A stretch of DNA of 64,000 nt from Catenulispora pinistramenti (GCF_018274385.1 NZ_JAAFYZ010000003.1:78235-142234), one strand, 5' to 3'. Positions 9,241-17,821 are shown, counted from the first letter of the stretch. A program made the numbers and translations. The notes: generated by a model from the letters alone, not told the origin.

Positions 9241-9263
9241 GATCGCCTAGGGATCGGTCTAGG
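9241..9263. promoter_or_regulatory. Tandem CTAGG repeat, candidate operator of the XRE regulator
   Basis: Two adjacent near-copies, GATCGCCTAGG (9241-9251) and GATCGGTCTAGG (9252-9263), which also form a CCTAG/CTAGG inverted pair. They sit 24 bases upstream of the XRE start and 84 bases upstream of the precursor-peptide start. The regulatory role is inferred from position. Confidence 0.4.
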
Positions 9264-9346
9264 TCATTGTTCCTCGTCCGGTGACGCGGTGTGCTCATTC
9301 CGGCGCAGATAGCGTCGGAGTGTTGAGACTGCCACAGGAGGACACC

Positions 9347-9481
9347 GTGGACCAGACCACCATTGACGAACTGTTCGACGGGCCGCTCGTCACCGCGGTC
9401 CCGAGCGGGACGCTCGTGGAGAAGTCGCCGGGCGACGGCGACGGCGAGGACAAGGGCGACTATTGCAGCGTGCAGCGCTGA
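9347..9481 (+). CDS. Putative albusnodin-like lasso peptide precursor (RiPP)
   Basis: 44 aa, GTG start after an excellent CAGGAGGACACC ribosome site; too short for standard gene calls from the true start. The leader holds LFDGPLVTAVPSG, whose F-x-x-P-L resembles the Y-x-x-P-x-L recognition motif of lasso leaders. The C-terminal part is GDGDGEDKGDYCSVQR. As I recall, the albusnodin core is GQGGGQSEDKRRAYNC, so the Gly-rich start, the EDK motif and the Tyr-then-Cys ending are shared. The Asp or Glu of EDK could close a ring on an N-terminal Gly. No Thr is seen at the expected position -2 before a Gly, so the cleavage site is uncertain. The cyclase gene follows 92 bases downstream. Confidence 0.7.
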   Translation: MDQTTIDELFDGPLVTAVPSGTLVEKSPGDGDGEDKGDYCSVQR

Positions 9482-9573
9482 TCCACTGACTGCCGCGTCC
9501 GGGCTGGCGCACTTCTCGTGCGCTCCGCGGGCCCGGGCGCGGCTTCCCCCACCGCCAACGCGCAAGGAACCCC

Positions 9574-11028
9574 ATGTTCAGTTTCGATATCTCGACGGTG
9601 ACGGACGGCTCCGTCACCTGGAGCCGTGACGGAGACGCGTGGGTCGGCCCGGCCGGCTGGGTGCGGCCCTTCGAACATCCGGCGTTGCAGGCGACAGCGG
9701 TCGCGGACGGCGCCAGTCTGTGTCTGACAGTCGCTGAACGGTGTGAGAAGCCAGACTTCGTGCGCTTGCACGTCGATGGTTCCACGGTTGCCGTGGAGGC
9801 GGGACCGCTTGGTCGTGCCCCTGTCTACGTCCGGTACCGGAGCAATCGATTGGCGGGCGGCTGGCGTCTCAGTGACCTGATGGAGGGCTTGTCGGTCGGC
9901 GCCGTGAACGGCCGAGAGCTGACGAGGCAGCTGACTCGCCGCCATCGCTACACGGCCGACACCGTCTTCGACGGCGTCCTGCGTCTGACGGAGCGCGCTC
10001 GAATCAGCGTCGGCGCATCGGGCTTGCGGGTCCAGTACCCGGAGCCCGTCGAACGCCCGATCACGCGGCGTGCCCTGAAGCCCGGGATCGATCCGGTGGC
10101 GGTTCTCGGCGAATTGCTGGGCCGGCATGTGGAAGAGCGGCCCGTGGACGGGGTCGAGTTGTCGGGCGGGGCCGACTCGGCGCTCGTGGCCGCCGAGGTC
10201 GTCCGAGCGTCCGGTCGTCGAATGCAGAGCTTTGGGCTGGTCATGCCTGGTGAGCAAGGCCTCGCCCAAGCGAATCGTCGTGCTGGGATCGTTGAGGGGC
10301 TGAAGCTCGCGGACAACTCGATCCTCGCGGCGGCGTATCCGCCGTTCGGAGCCGGTCGGCGCTGTGGGTTGCACGACCCGGCCAGCTCGTATTACTGCGA
10401 GGCCTTCGACGCGCTTGCCGCCGTGGCCGGCACCCTTGGCGTGCGTGTTATGGCGACGGGTTTCGGCGGCGACGAATTGATGGCTTGTCCCGCCGAAGCG
10501 CAGCCGACGCCAACCGAAGAGGTATTGCCTGCCTGGCTCAGTGTCAAAGCACGTACGGAGGCGCGGGAGCTGGACGACGACTTGGCGCCTTCAGCGCATC
10601 TGTGCACGCCGACCCTGATGGCGGTTGCCTCACATGCCCCTGGCCTGCTCGCTGCCGGCATCTGGCCGGTCGCCCCGTTTGCGGACCCCGCGCTGACCCG
10701 GTTCTGCCAGCAGCTTCCTGAGGACCTGGTAGTCGGCAAGCGCCTGCTGCGGCATCGCCTGGCCCAGTACATCCCCAAGCGGATCGCCCACAAGCCATCT
10801 CCGGAGACGTTCCGCCCTGTGATGCAGATCGGGATGCGACGATTTGGCCTCCGGCTCCTCGGCGACTACCTCAAACGCGGCATGCTGCTGGCGGACCTCG
10901 GCTTCGTCGAGCCCTCGGAGCTTCAGGCGGCGGTCCATGCCGCGAGTGCCGGTTCGACGGTTGATTCCCGGTTGGCAGATGTCCTGCGTCTGGAGCACGG
11001 ACTTCGTCAGGCGTGGGGTCAGCTGTGA
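9574..11028 (+). CDS. Asparagine-synthetase-like macrolactam cyclase (lasso C protein type)
   Basis: 484 aa, ATG preceded by AAGGAA. The C-terminal half carries the ATP pyrophosphatase P-loop VELSGGADSALVA (about residues 192-204) and later ATGFGGDELM, both typical of asparagine synthetase B and of lasso cyclases. The N-terminal domain (about 1-150) keeps the glutaminase-like fold but lacks the Cys at position 2 needed for glutamine hydrolysis. That is expected for a cyclase that adenylates an Asp/Glu side chain and joins it to the peptide N-terminus. Its place directly after a 44-aa peptide supports an albusnodin/ikarugamycin-type macrolactam cyclase. Its stop overlaps the start of the methyltransferase. 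Confidence 0.8.
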   Translation: MFSFDISTVTDGSVTWSRDGDAWVGPAGWVRPFEHPALQATAVADGASLCLTVAERCEKPDFVRLHVDGSTVAVEAGPLGRAPVYVRYRSNRLAGGWRLSDLMEGLSVGAVNGRELTRQLTRRHRYTADTVFDGVLRLTERARISVGASGLRVQYPEPVERPITRRALKPGIDPVAVLGELLGRHVEERPVDGVELSGGADSALVAAEVVRASGRRMQSFGLVMPGEQGLAQANRRAGIVEGLKLADNSILAAAYPPFGAGRRCGLHDPASSYYCEAFDALAAVAGTLGVRVMATGFGGDELMACPAEAQPTPTEEVLPAWLSVKARTEARELDDDLAPSAHLCTPTLMAVASHAPGLLAAGIWPVAPFADPALTRFCQQLPEDLVVGKRLLRHRLAQYIPKRIAHKPSPETFRPVMQIGMRRFGLRLLGDYLKRGMLLADLGFVEPSELQAAVHAASAGSTVDSRLADVLRLEHGLRQAWGQL

Positions 11029-11786
11029 CAAACTCTCCCAAAATGGAACATCTGAAAGAGGCGTCGCTGCTCTACCGGGAGCCGGCGCTGTATGCGCAGA
11101 TGACTGACGCCGACGCTATCGACAGGGCCGCTGCCATCATCGCTCTAGCCGCCGTTCACGGTCCGTCCGGTGCCAAATCCGTGCTGGACCTGGGCTGCGG
11201 CACCGGCGCGGTCCTGGAACAGCTGGCTTGCACGTACTCCGATCAGGCAGGCGTCGACCTGCTGCCCGGAATGATCGACATCGCGAAGAAGCATCGCCCG
11301 GAGCTGGACCTGCGCGTTGGTGATATGCGTACGGTGCGTCTAGGCCGGTCCTTCGACGTTGTGATCTGCGTTGGCAATGCCCTGGCATACCTAATCGAGC
11401 CCGAGGACGTCCAGGCAGCCTTCGCCACCTTTGCCGAGCACTGCGTTCCCGGGGGCCTGTTGATCATCCAGACACCCACCGTTTATCCCCCACTGGACAG
11501 GAACCGGAACGCGAAGGCGGAGGTGTCCGGACGGCATGCGGGCGTCGTGATCAGGTACACCCGGGATCCAAGGGACGAGACATTCACCATGACTCGTCAC
11601 TGGAACTTCGAGGACGGTGAGCGCACAACAGACGTGGTCCGTCGACGTGTCCTGTCCATCGAGGAGCAAGCGGTGTTCGCCAACTCGGTCGGCTTCACCC
11701 ACGTCTGGCGGAGTACTAGGGACGGCGTAACTGTCTTCCACCGCGAAGGCGTGGGTGGTCCGGGGACGGGAGCTGCTAGTGGCTGA
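11025..11786 (+). CDS. Class I SAM-dependent methyltransferase
   Basis: 253 aa. The GTG at 11025 overlaps the cyclase stop (GTGA), indicating translational coupling. Motif I is VLDLGCGTGAVLEQL (about residues 52-66). An acidic strand-2 region (QAGVDLLPGMI) and the post-motif strands of the Methyltransf_25/11 fold follow. It probably methylates the peptide product, for example an amine, carboxylate or side chain. This is inferred only from coupling to the cyclase, and a small-molecule substrate is equally possible. The stop overlaps the next gene's start. Confidence 0.8.
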   Translation: MTNSPKMEHLKEASLLYREPALYAQMTDADAIDRAAAIIALAAVHGPSGAKSVLDLGCGTGAVLEQLACTYSDQAGVDLLPGMIDIAKKHRPELDLRVGDMRTVRLGRSFDVVICVGNALAYLIEPEDVQAAFATFAEHCVPGGLLIIQTPTVYPPLDRNRNAKAEVSGRHAGVVIRYTRDPRDETFTMTRHWNFEDGERTTDVVRRRVLSIEEQAVFANSVGFTHVWRSTRDGVTVFHREGVGGPGTGAASG

Positions 11787-12075
11787 GACGCCGAAAGACT
11801 CTGTCCTCCTGTCCCTCGCGAAGGAGGGCTACAGCGGGAGCTACGGCGTCTTGCTGCTGGTGGCAGTGCTGATGGGTACGAACCCTGATGAACTGAGGCC
11901 TGAATCGGACGCGGAGCGGGACGAGTGGTCCGGGCACCTTCAGGGACTGCGCTCGGCGCTGACGTGCGTTGCGATACACGAGGCGAAGCTCGAACCCGGC
12001 GATGCGGCGGCCGTGGTGCAGCGGCACATAGAGGACGCAGCTCAGGTCATGGGCCGATCCCGCGGATCGAGGTGA
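11779..12075 (+). CDS. Small hypothetical protein of the peptide cassette
   Basis: 98 aa from the GTG at 11779, overlapping the methyltransferase end by 8 bases. A hydrophobic stretch (YGVLLLVAVLMG, about residues 20-31) is followed by charged helices rich in Asp, Glu and Arg. No family recognised. The overlap shows it belongs to the cassette operon. It could be a small tailoring or immunity factor, but nothing in the sequence says which. Confidence 0.6.
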   Translation: MAETPKDSVLLSLAKEGYSGSYGVLLLVAVLMGTNPDELRPESDAERDEWSGHLQGLRSALTCVAIHEAKLEPGDAAAVVQRHIEDAAQVMGRSRGSR

Positions 12076-12081
12076 GGCGCT

Positions 12082-12507
12082 GTGATGCGCGGGTCTCTGA
12101 CCTGTCCAGGACACGCCGAGCACCTGTCGGACGTGCGCAAGTTCATCCTCAAGGTCCTCGGTGACGTGCCCGGCGTTGATGTCGCTGAACTGGTGGCGTC
12201 GGAGCTGGCGGGCAACGCGATCGTCCACTCGGCGAGTGGTGGGCCGGGTGGGTCCTTCACGCTGCATGTGGAGGTGCTGGCCGACCGCTGGCTGATACGC
12301 GTGGACGATGCCGGCGGGGTGACCGAGCCGCGGGTCCGCTGCGCCGACTCCGGGAAGGACGAGTCCGGCCGCGGGCTGGCGCTGGTGTCCGCGGTGTCGC
12401 TGGAGTGGGGTGTGGTCGGCGGCTGTGACGCGCGCTCGGTGTGGGCGGCCGTCCCGATTCCGGTGCGTCCGCAATCGGAGTTGAGTCTTGCTTCTTTGGC
12501 GACCTGA
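12082..12507 (+). CDS. RsbW-like ATP-binding protein (HATPase_c_2)
   Basis: 141 aa, GTG 12082 or ATG 12085, 6 bases after the previous stop. The N-box is VASELAGNAIVHS, the D-box region is IRVDDAGG, and the G-box SGRGLALVSAV lies near residue 97. Same fold as the protein at 4907-5485 but shorter and divergent. It is the last gene of the peptide cassette operon. Such ATPases often accompany XRE regulators in actinomycetes. A regulatory role is inferred; no sigma factor or antagonist lies nearby. Confidence 0.75.
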   Translation: MMRGSLTCPGHAEHLSDVRKFILKVLGDVPGVDVAELVASELAGNAIVHSASGGPGGSFTLHVEVLADRWLIRVDDAGGVTEPRVRCADSGKDESGRGLALVSAVSLEWGVVGGCDARSVWAAVPIPVRPQSELSLASLAT

Positions 12508-12527
12508 GTTGAAGGCGCCGACACCTA

Positions 12528-12893
12528 CTGAGGTTCAAAGGGTGATGTCGTCAGGGTGAGTCCGGTGCCGGCTTGGGCGATGTCGATGAGCCAGGATCGG
12601 TACTGGATCGCGCGTAGTTCCTGGCGGATGGTGGCGATGGGGTGTTCCGGGTCGGCGAACGCGGTGTTGGCCAGGTTCCGGCGGATCAGCGGCCAGATGC
12701 CCTCGATCGGGTTCAGTTGTGGTGCGCAGGCTGGCAGTTGGTAGATGGTCAGCCAGTCGCGAGCGGCGATGTACTGCTTCATCCCGGCGGTCAGGTGGGT
12801 GTTCAGGTTGTCCCAGACGAGCATGATCGGGCCGCCGAGCTGGGTATGTGCCACGCCGATTAGATCCTGGTAGCCGGTCCGGGCGAAGCTTTT
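12528..12893 (-). mobile_element. 3' fragment of an IS630-type element, copy 1
   Basis: The minus strand encodes the C-terminal part of an IS630-family transposase with LVWDNLNTHLTAGMKQYI and PQLNPIEGIW, the second Asp and the Glu of the DDE triad. It is nearly identical to 16236-16602 of copy 2 but in opposite orientation. The outer end CTGAGGTTCAAAGGGTG starts at 12528 next to a TA (12526-12527), the usual IS630 target. Homology stops near 12893 at AAAAGCTTCGCC, so the 5' two thirds are deleted. No functional protein is expected. Confidence 0.8.
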
Positions 12894-13043
12894 GTAGGAG
12901 TGCAACAGCTCGGTCATGCCTGCTGTCAGTCCTTGTCCATACAATCCGTTTGGAGTGGTTGTACCTTGCCTCCGAATTGCTACCAGGGGGTGAGGCGCAA
13001 ACTGCTGCCCAAGGAGCAAACCAGCTGATACGGGAGCACACGG

Positions 13044-14003
13044 GTGCGCAAGTCAGTCGAATTTGAGCAGCTGCTCGCCAAGATCGTGAAAGAGCTTGAG
13101 CCTGAGGCGGTCGTCACCTGGGACGATCACATCACGGGCAGGCTGTCCGGGCGCAAGCGCCAGATCGACGTGTCCATCAGCCGCGAGGAACCAGCCTTCC
13201 TCGGCATTATCGACGCGAAGGACTACAAGAGGCCGGCGAGTATCGAGCGCATCGACGCCCTCACCGGCGTCATGCGAGACGTTGGTGCCAACTACGGCGC
13301 GCTCGCGTGCAGTGGTGGCTTCGCCGAGTCGATTCACACCTACGCCCGCAACTGCGGTATCTCGCTGTTCAACGTCCACGACGCCGAGTCGGTCAACTGG
13401 TCGCTGGAGCTCAAGATCCCGATCCTCTGGTACGAGCTGATGCCGGTGGTCGGGATCGGCGGCAAGCCGTACCTTGAAGCTGGCGACAGTATCGTTACCG
13501 GCGATCCCCGCGGCATCCAAGTCACCGCTGATGGTGGGAAGACACTTATTGATCCAATGTCGACCTTCGAGCGGTACTGGAACGGTCCGACAGCCAATCG
13601 AGCCCCGGGGATGCGCCATCACCTAACCTCTGATAGGCCCGTCGAGGCGGTTGTGACTGACGCTGCGGGCAACAGGCAGTTGCGGGACCTCATGGACTAC
13701 GCGATTGTCTACACGGTCCAGCCAACGGCCTGGCTGGGTAAGTTCCAGCCGGCTGAGTGCCGGGGACTCGTTGACGTCCTCGATGAGCAGGCGTTCAACG
13801 TCTCTCACCTGCCAGACGCGGCCATCCCGATGCAACGTGATGACAGCTGGGAGATCCTTGAGGAGCCAGACAAGTTCGCCGTGACCGCGCGCGGGACGGC
13901 AGTGGTCTGTACAGCACCAGTACTCATTAGCGATCCCAAGATCACGTCACTCCGCATGACGCACCTTGAGTCGGGGATGACTGAGTGGTTCTCGCAGAGC
14001 TGA
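13044..14003 (+). CDS. Restriction-endonuclease-like (Mrr/PD-(D/E)XK) protein
   Basis: 319 aa, GTG start. The N-terminal domain has the nuclease signature RQID (Asp 42) followed by FLGIIDAKDYKRP, where Asp57-Ala-Lys59 takes the place of the usual E-x-K. A helix (ASIERIDALTGVM) resembles the QxxxL-type helix after the active site of Mrr-like enzymes. The C-terminal 200 residues are not recognised. Likely cleaves DNA in defence or element competition; this is inferred from the fold. It begins about 150 bases past the truncated IS630 copy and precedes a second nuclease-like gene. Confidence 0.65.
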   Translation: MRKSVEFEQLLAKIVKELEPEAVVTWDDHITGRLSGRKRQIDVSISREEPAFLGIIDAKDYKRPASIERIDALTGVMRDVGANYGALACSGGFAESIHTYARNCGISLFNVHDAESVNWSLELKIPILWYELMPVVGIGGKPYLEAGDSIVTGDPRGIQVTADGGKTLIDPMSTFERYWNGPTANRAPGMRHHLTSDRPVEAVVTDAAGNRQLRDLMDYAIVYTVQPTAWLGKFQPAECRGLVDVLDEQAFNVSHLPDAAIPMQRDDSWEILEEPDKFAVTARGTAVVCTAPVLISDPKITSLRMTHLESGMTEWFSQS

Positions 14004-14160
14004 TGACCAAGTTGGTTTCTCGTCTTCGCGTAAAGCCGTCGCGAACGGAAAACCCATGTTGTGATGTCTGACCTGCATGGGACAGTGTGATGTGACCGGG
14101 CAGAGCCCTCGACTCGGCGACGTGGTTGCGCAGTAGCAGAACGTTAAGAATGTAAGGGCT

Positions 14161-15468
14161 GTGATAATGGAAGATGCGTCGCCGAATACATGTGAGCATC
14201 GTGAGGTCGAGCTTCTCAGCCCCTGGGAGCTCATCCGCAAGTACACCTGCGTAGCCTGCGGGGGAGTCTTGACCTGCTCGTGTGATGCAGTCCTGGCAAC
14301 GCGCGTTCTGCGGCACCAGGCTTTGACGGGGACCGACAGCTACAGCGCGGCAAGGGTGGCTGTGACGCATCCACTGACCCCGAACGTGTGTGACGACTGT
14401 CGCGGCCTACCACCCAAGCCCTTCCCGCGATCTGAGCAGCGCGGGGCTACGACGAAGATCCATCGCTACTACTGGCGAGAGCTCTGGACTGAAAGTCACC
14501 TGCGGTTTCTCCAGTGGTGCGATGACGAAGGTATCTCGACCGTGGACGATGCCGGCAAGTCGCTGGTGCTGTGGCTTGAGCATCAGCAGCACAAGGATCA
14601 GATGAAACAGATCGAGCGCGAAGTTCTCGCCGAGATCAAGCAGTTGCACGCGACACACCCGAAGTACGTCTATGACGAGCCGTCTGATGCTGACGTTCTG
14701 AAGGCTAATGGTGTCCGCGTCACGGATGCCAAAGCTGCCTATCTGACGCCGACCCGCGATCGAGTGCTGGTACTCCCGCTGGGTGTCACGGACCAGACTC
14801 AAGCCCAGTCTGTAGAGGAGTTCGTAGCGACTCGACTTCGGGCGGATGGTCGCGAGGTCATGTTCTGTGAGTCTCTGCCATTCCAGGCGCTCTACGGCTG
14901 CCTCATGTATCTGTGGGTCCAGGACCCTGCTGACCCGCTGATTCGGCCAGCAGGCGTCAGCCGCGAAGGCCAGGGTGGCACCGATGGCCAGCTCATCTGG
15001 ACACTGCTTCCAGCGGACTACGGCCGGCAGGCGCACGCCGATCGGCGTCAGGCCGAGCTCGAAGCGCATCTCGACTTCATTGGTAGCACGACGGATGACC
15101 TCTTGTGGGCGTTCGATTACTGGCTTGAGTACTCCCGGCCGCTGCGGCAGTACCTGTGGGCCTACAGCGCGGAGGACGAACAACGGGCGCGGACCATCAT
15201 TGGCGTGCTCGGCGTGGAGCGAGTGAAGACCATCCTGCGTTGGCTGGCGGAGTCGTATTGGGATCGCTACGTGGGCTGGCCCGACCTTCTGACTTGGCAT
15301 GAGACGCCCGACGGGCCACGCGGCGTGCTGTTCGTTGAGGTCAAGTCCAGCTCCGACCGGCTCAGTGACGATCAAAAGACCTGGATCGAAGGTAACCGTG
15401 AGACGCTCGGGTTCGACTTCGAGATCGTGAAGGTCAACCGTACCCTGAGGATGCAAGTGACCGAGTAG
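14161..15468 (+). CDS. VRR-NUC-type nuclease with N-terminal zinc-binding region
   Basis: 435 aa from GTG 14161 (or 433 from ATG 14167; ribosome sites are weak for both). The N-terminal 90 residues contain C-x-H, CVACGG, CSCD and CDDC clusters that could bind zinc. The C-terminus carries a VRR-NUC-like active site: GWPDLLTW, then LFVEVKSSSDRLSDDQKTW, giving the D...E-x-K triad and a following Gln helix. The middle is an uncharacterised helical domain. VRR-NUC enzymes are structure-specific or defence nucleases. The pairing with the 13044 gene between IS630 copies suggests a defence cassette (inference). Confidence 0.65.
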   Translation: MIMEDASPNTCEHREVELLSPWELIRKYTCVACGGVLTCSCDAVLATRVLRHQALTGTDSYSAARVAVTHPLTPNVCDDCRGLPPKPFPRSEQRGATTKIHRYYWRELWTESHLRFLQWCDDEGISTVDDAGKSLVLWLEHQQHKDQMKQIEREVLAEIKQLHATHPKYVYDEPSDADVLKANGVRVTDAKAAYLTPTRDRVLVLPLGVTDQTQAQSVEEFVATRLRADGREVMFCESLPFQALYGCLMYLWVQDPADPLIRPAGVSREGQGGTDGQLIWTLLPADYGRQAHADRRQAELEAHLDFIGSTTDDLLWAFDYWLEYSRPLRQYLWAYSAEDEQRARTIIGVLGVERVKTILRWLAESYWDRYVGWPDLLTWHETPDGPRGVLFVEVKSSSDRLSDDQKTWIEGNRETLGFDFEIVKVNRTLRMQVTE

Positions 15469-15509
15469 CTTCGGGAGGGGAATGGTTGGCTGTCTAGGCT
15501 TACCGCCTA

Positions 15510-16602
15510 CTGACCTTCAAAGGGCGTTGTTGTAGAGGACTGACAGCGGTCGGTTAAAGCGGTACGTCTGACGTGTGCGATATCCGCAAGGAGGTGGGCT
15601 GACCGCGGAGCGTCAGGCGTTCCGTGAGCAGATCCGGATACAGGCGGCCGGGCGGTTCGCCGCCGATGAGGACAGCGCTGCTGTGGCCAAGGCGCTTCGG
15701 GTGCGCTCTGTGCAGCGTTGGCGGGCAGCCTGGGAGACCGGCGGTGAGGCGGCGTTGGTATCCAAAGCGTCGCCGAACCATCCGCAGCTGTCCGAGGCGC
15801 AGTTCGCGATGTTGGGGGCCGAGTTGGAGCGGGGTCCTGCCGCGCGCAGCTGGCCGGATCAGAAATGGATGCCTGGCAGGATCACAACGGTGACCGGGCG
15901 TCGATTCCACACGTCCTACACCGTTGCCGGCGTCTACTACTGCCGTGCCGCCACGGCTGATCGACGAGGCTCCGATCACCGGCTGGATGCGGGAGATGTA
16001 GCCGGACGTGGAAACACCCGGGCGGCGTCCGCGGCCTGGTTGGTCTTCGAAGGCGAAGCCGGGTGCTCGATGACGCCGCCGCCCGCACCTGGTCCCGCCG
16101 CGGCCACACCCCAATCACCCGAGTGCGCGGACGCTCACGTCGCCGCCTGTCAGTGGCGGCACTGGTCTGCTACAAACCCGGTCAACGCTCCCGGCTCGTC
16201 TACCGCCCGGCACCGGACCGTCGTACCGACGGCCGCAAAAGCTTCGCCTGGACCGGCTACCAGGATCTAGTCAGCGTGGTACATACCCAGCTCGGCGGCC
16301 CGATCGTGCTCGTCTGGGACAACCTGAACACCCACCTGACCGCCGGGATGAAGCAGTACATCGCCGCTCGCGACTGGTTGACCATCTACCAACTGCCAGC
16401 CTGCGCACCACAACTGAACCCGATCGAGGGCATCTGGCCGCTGATCCGCCGGAACCTGGCCAACACCGCGTTCGCCGACCCGGAACACCCGATCGCCACC
16501 ATCCGCCAGGAACTACGCGCGATCCAGTACCGATCCTGGCTCATCGACATCGCCCAAGCCGGCACCGGACTCATCCTGACGACATCACCCTTTGAACCTC
16601 AG
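15510..16602 (+). mobile_element. IS630-type insertion sequence, copy 2, complete but inactive
   Basis: 1,093 bp bounded by imperfect inverted repeats, CTGACCTTCAAAGGGCG at the left and the complement of CTGAGGTTCAAAGGGTG at the right. TA lies immediately outside on both sides (15508-15509 and 16603-16604), as expected for the IS630/Tc1 TA target duplication. It carries a broken transposase gene. Insertion fell in the TA of the stop codon of the gene at 16599-17708. Confidence 0.85.
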
Positions 16603-16605
16603 TAG
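15575..16605 (+). pseudogene. IS630-type transposase, frameshifted
   Basis: The N-terminal part is intact: a winged-helix segment beginning MRYPQGGGLTAERQAF, then VRSVQRWRAAW and HPQLSEAQFAML. The frame is lost after HTSYTVAGVYYC, where an in-frame TAG appears in the neighbouring frame, and is regained at AAWLVFEGEAG. It is lost again before ARTWSRRGHTP. The C-terminal DDE part (VWDNLNTHL, PQLNPIEGIW) is in a different frame. The first catalytic Asp, normally in FEDEAG, is Gly here. No active transposase should be made. Confidence 0.8.
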
Positions 16606-17708
16606 AGCCCTTCAACCGACCTGCGGATGATTTCTGCGTCCTCCGGATACGAGACCTCGAAGCTTTCCCAATAGGATGCCGCCTCGTCGCGTACTTCTTG
16701 GCTCTCTTTTGAGAGATCCGCCTCAGCTATCGGGCCCATGAACCGAACTAGATGAGGCGGCAAATGCGCCATGAGGTGGTCCTCTGCCTCGGACGCTCTT
16801 ATTTTGGCTCGGGCGATCTCGTGGTCTTCCGCGGTAAAGCTGAGAAGGTACGGAACCATTAGCGTGCGGGCTATAGGAATGTCTGGACCGATCTCGGCGA
16901 GTCCGGGTAACGACATGCCGCCTGGCTGGAGTGCCTGCCCCATTCGGGTTTGAGCCGCAGCGTATCGATAGGCGCCGTCAACGATCTCCCGTGCTGCTAT
17001 GAAGTCATCGACCGATGCGGAGTGTACGGCCTCGGTCATGCGATCTAAGCTGCTGGAGGCCATCTTCTCGGCGGCCCGGTCAAAATCCTGACCGTCGTTG
17101 AATCCCGCCACGGTCAGGGCTTCACCGACTCCTTCACTGCTTGGGACCTCGCCGGCGAAGACGGCCGTCAGCAGTGTGCTGAGGGCACCGTCGAGGTACT
17201 GCTGTCCCGATGTCTTCTCCCCAGCAGGGGACGACTTCGTCATTTTGCGTGCCCGCTGTCGCCACGGTGCCAGAACCGTCCCGGCGACATGTTGAGCCAA
17301 GACCCGGGCGGCGGCATCTGCTATATCGGCGGCGACGTGGACTTCAGGCATCTGCTTTACTGCTATTTCGGTAAGGCGACGTTTGAGCCAGGTCAGGAAG
17401 TGGGAGTACGAATCCTTCAGTTTTTCGAGGCGGACCGGGTACCCGTCGGCGAACAGTGCAATCGGTCCTTCAACTAGCTTGATGCCTGAACGCATCAGAG
17501 TCGCGACCGCCATGACTTGATCTACATAGCCGTCCGGGTTCGTGCTTCGCGACCCAGGTACACCGGCAACGTGCACGTGGTCGCGTGCTGGCAGGCAGCC
17601 GGCCTGTCGCCAGCGCTCCAGCTTGCGGGCGGTCACACCCGTCTCACCGCGCTCGCGGCAGGCGACGATCGTCTCCTGGTCAGCAACGGACGTCCTGCGG
17701 TCGGTCAT
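16599..17708 (-). CDS. MerR-like N-terminal HTH protein of unknown function
   Basis: 369 aa from ATG 17708. An N-terminal HTH-like stretch, TARKLERWRQAGCLPARD (about residues 26-43), resembles MerR-type domains. The remaining 320 residues are soluble, helical and not recognised. The IS630 copy has inserted within the stop codon: the pre-insertion sequence reads ...GGG CTC TAG, and it now reads GGG CTC TAC TGA, adding one Tyr. The protein is therefore essentially intact. GC at third positions is somewhat lower than in neighbouring genes. Probably a regulator of unknown targets. Confidence 0.6.
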   Translation of the reverse strand: MTDRRTSVADQETIVACRERGETGVTARKLERWRQAGCLPARDHVHVAGVPGSRSTNPDGYVDQVMAVATLMRSGIKLVEGPIALFADGYPVRLEKLKDSYSHFLTWLKRRLTEIAVKQMPEVHVAADIADAAARVLAQHVAGTVLAPWRQRARKMTKSSPAGEKTSGQQYLDGALSTLLTAVFAGEVPSSEGVGEALTVAGFNDGQDFDRAAEKMASSSLDRMTEAVHSASVDDFIAAREIVDGAYRYAAAQTRMGQALQPGGMSLPGLAEIGPDIPIARTLMVPYLLSFTAEDHEIARAKIRASEAEDHLMAHLPPHLVRFMGPIAEADLSKESQEVRDEAASYWESFEVSYPEDAEIIRRSVEGLY

Positions 17709-17821
17709 AACCGCAGGCTAGGGCACCTACCCGTGATCATGAAGCCTTGAGGTGCTGCTGATTTGCCAATCTTGTCTGGAACGGCGGCGCCGGGCCGCCC
17801 GGCTGGGAAGGGAGGTGCACG

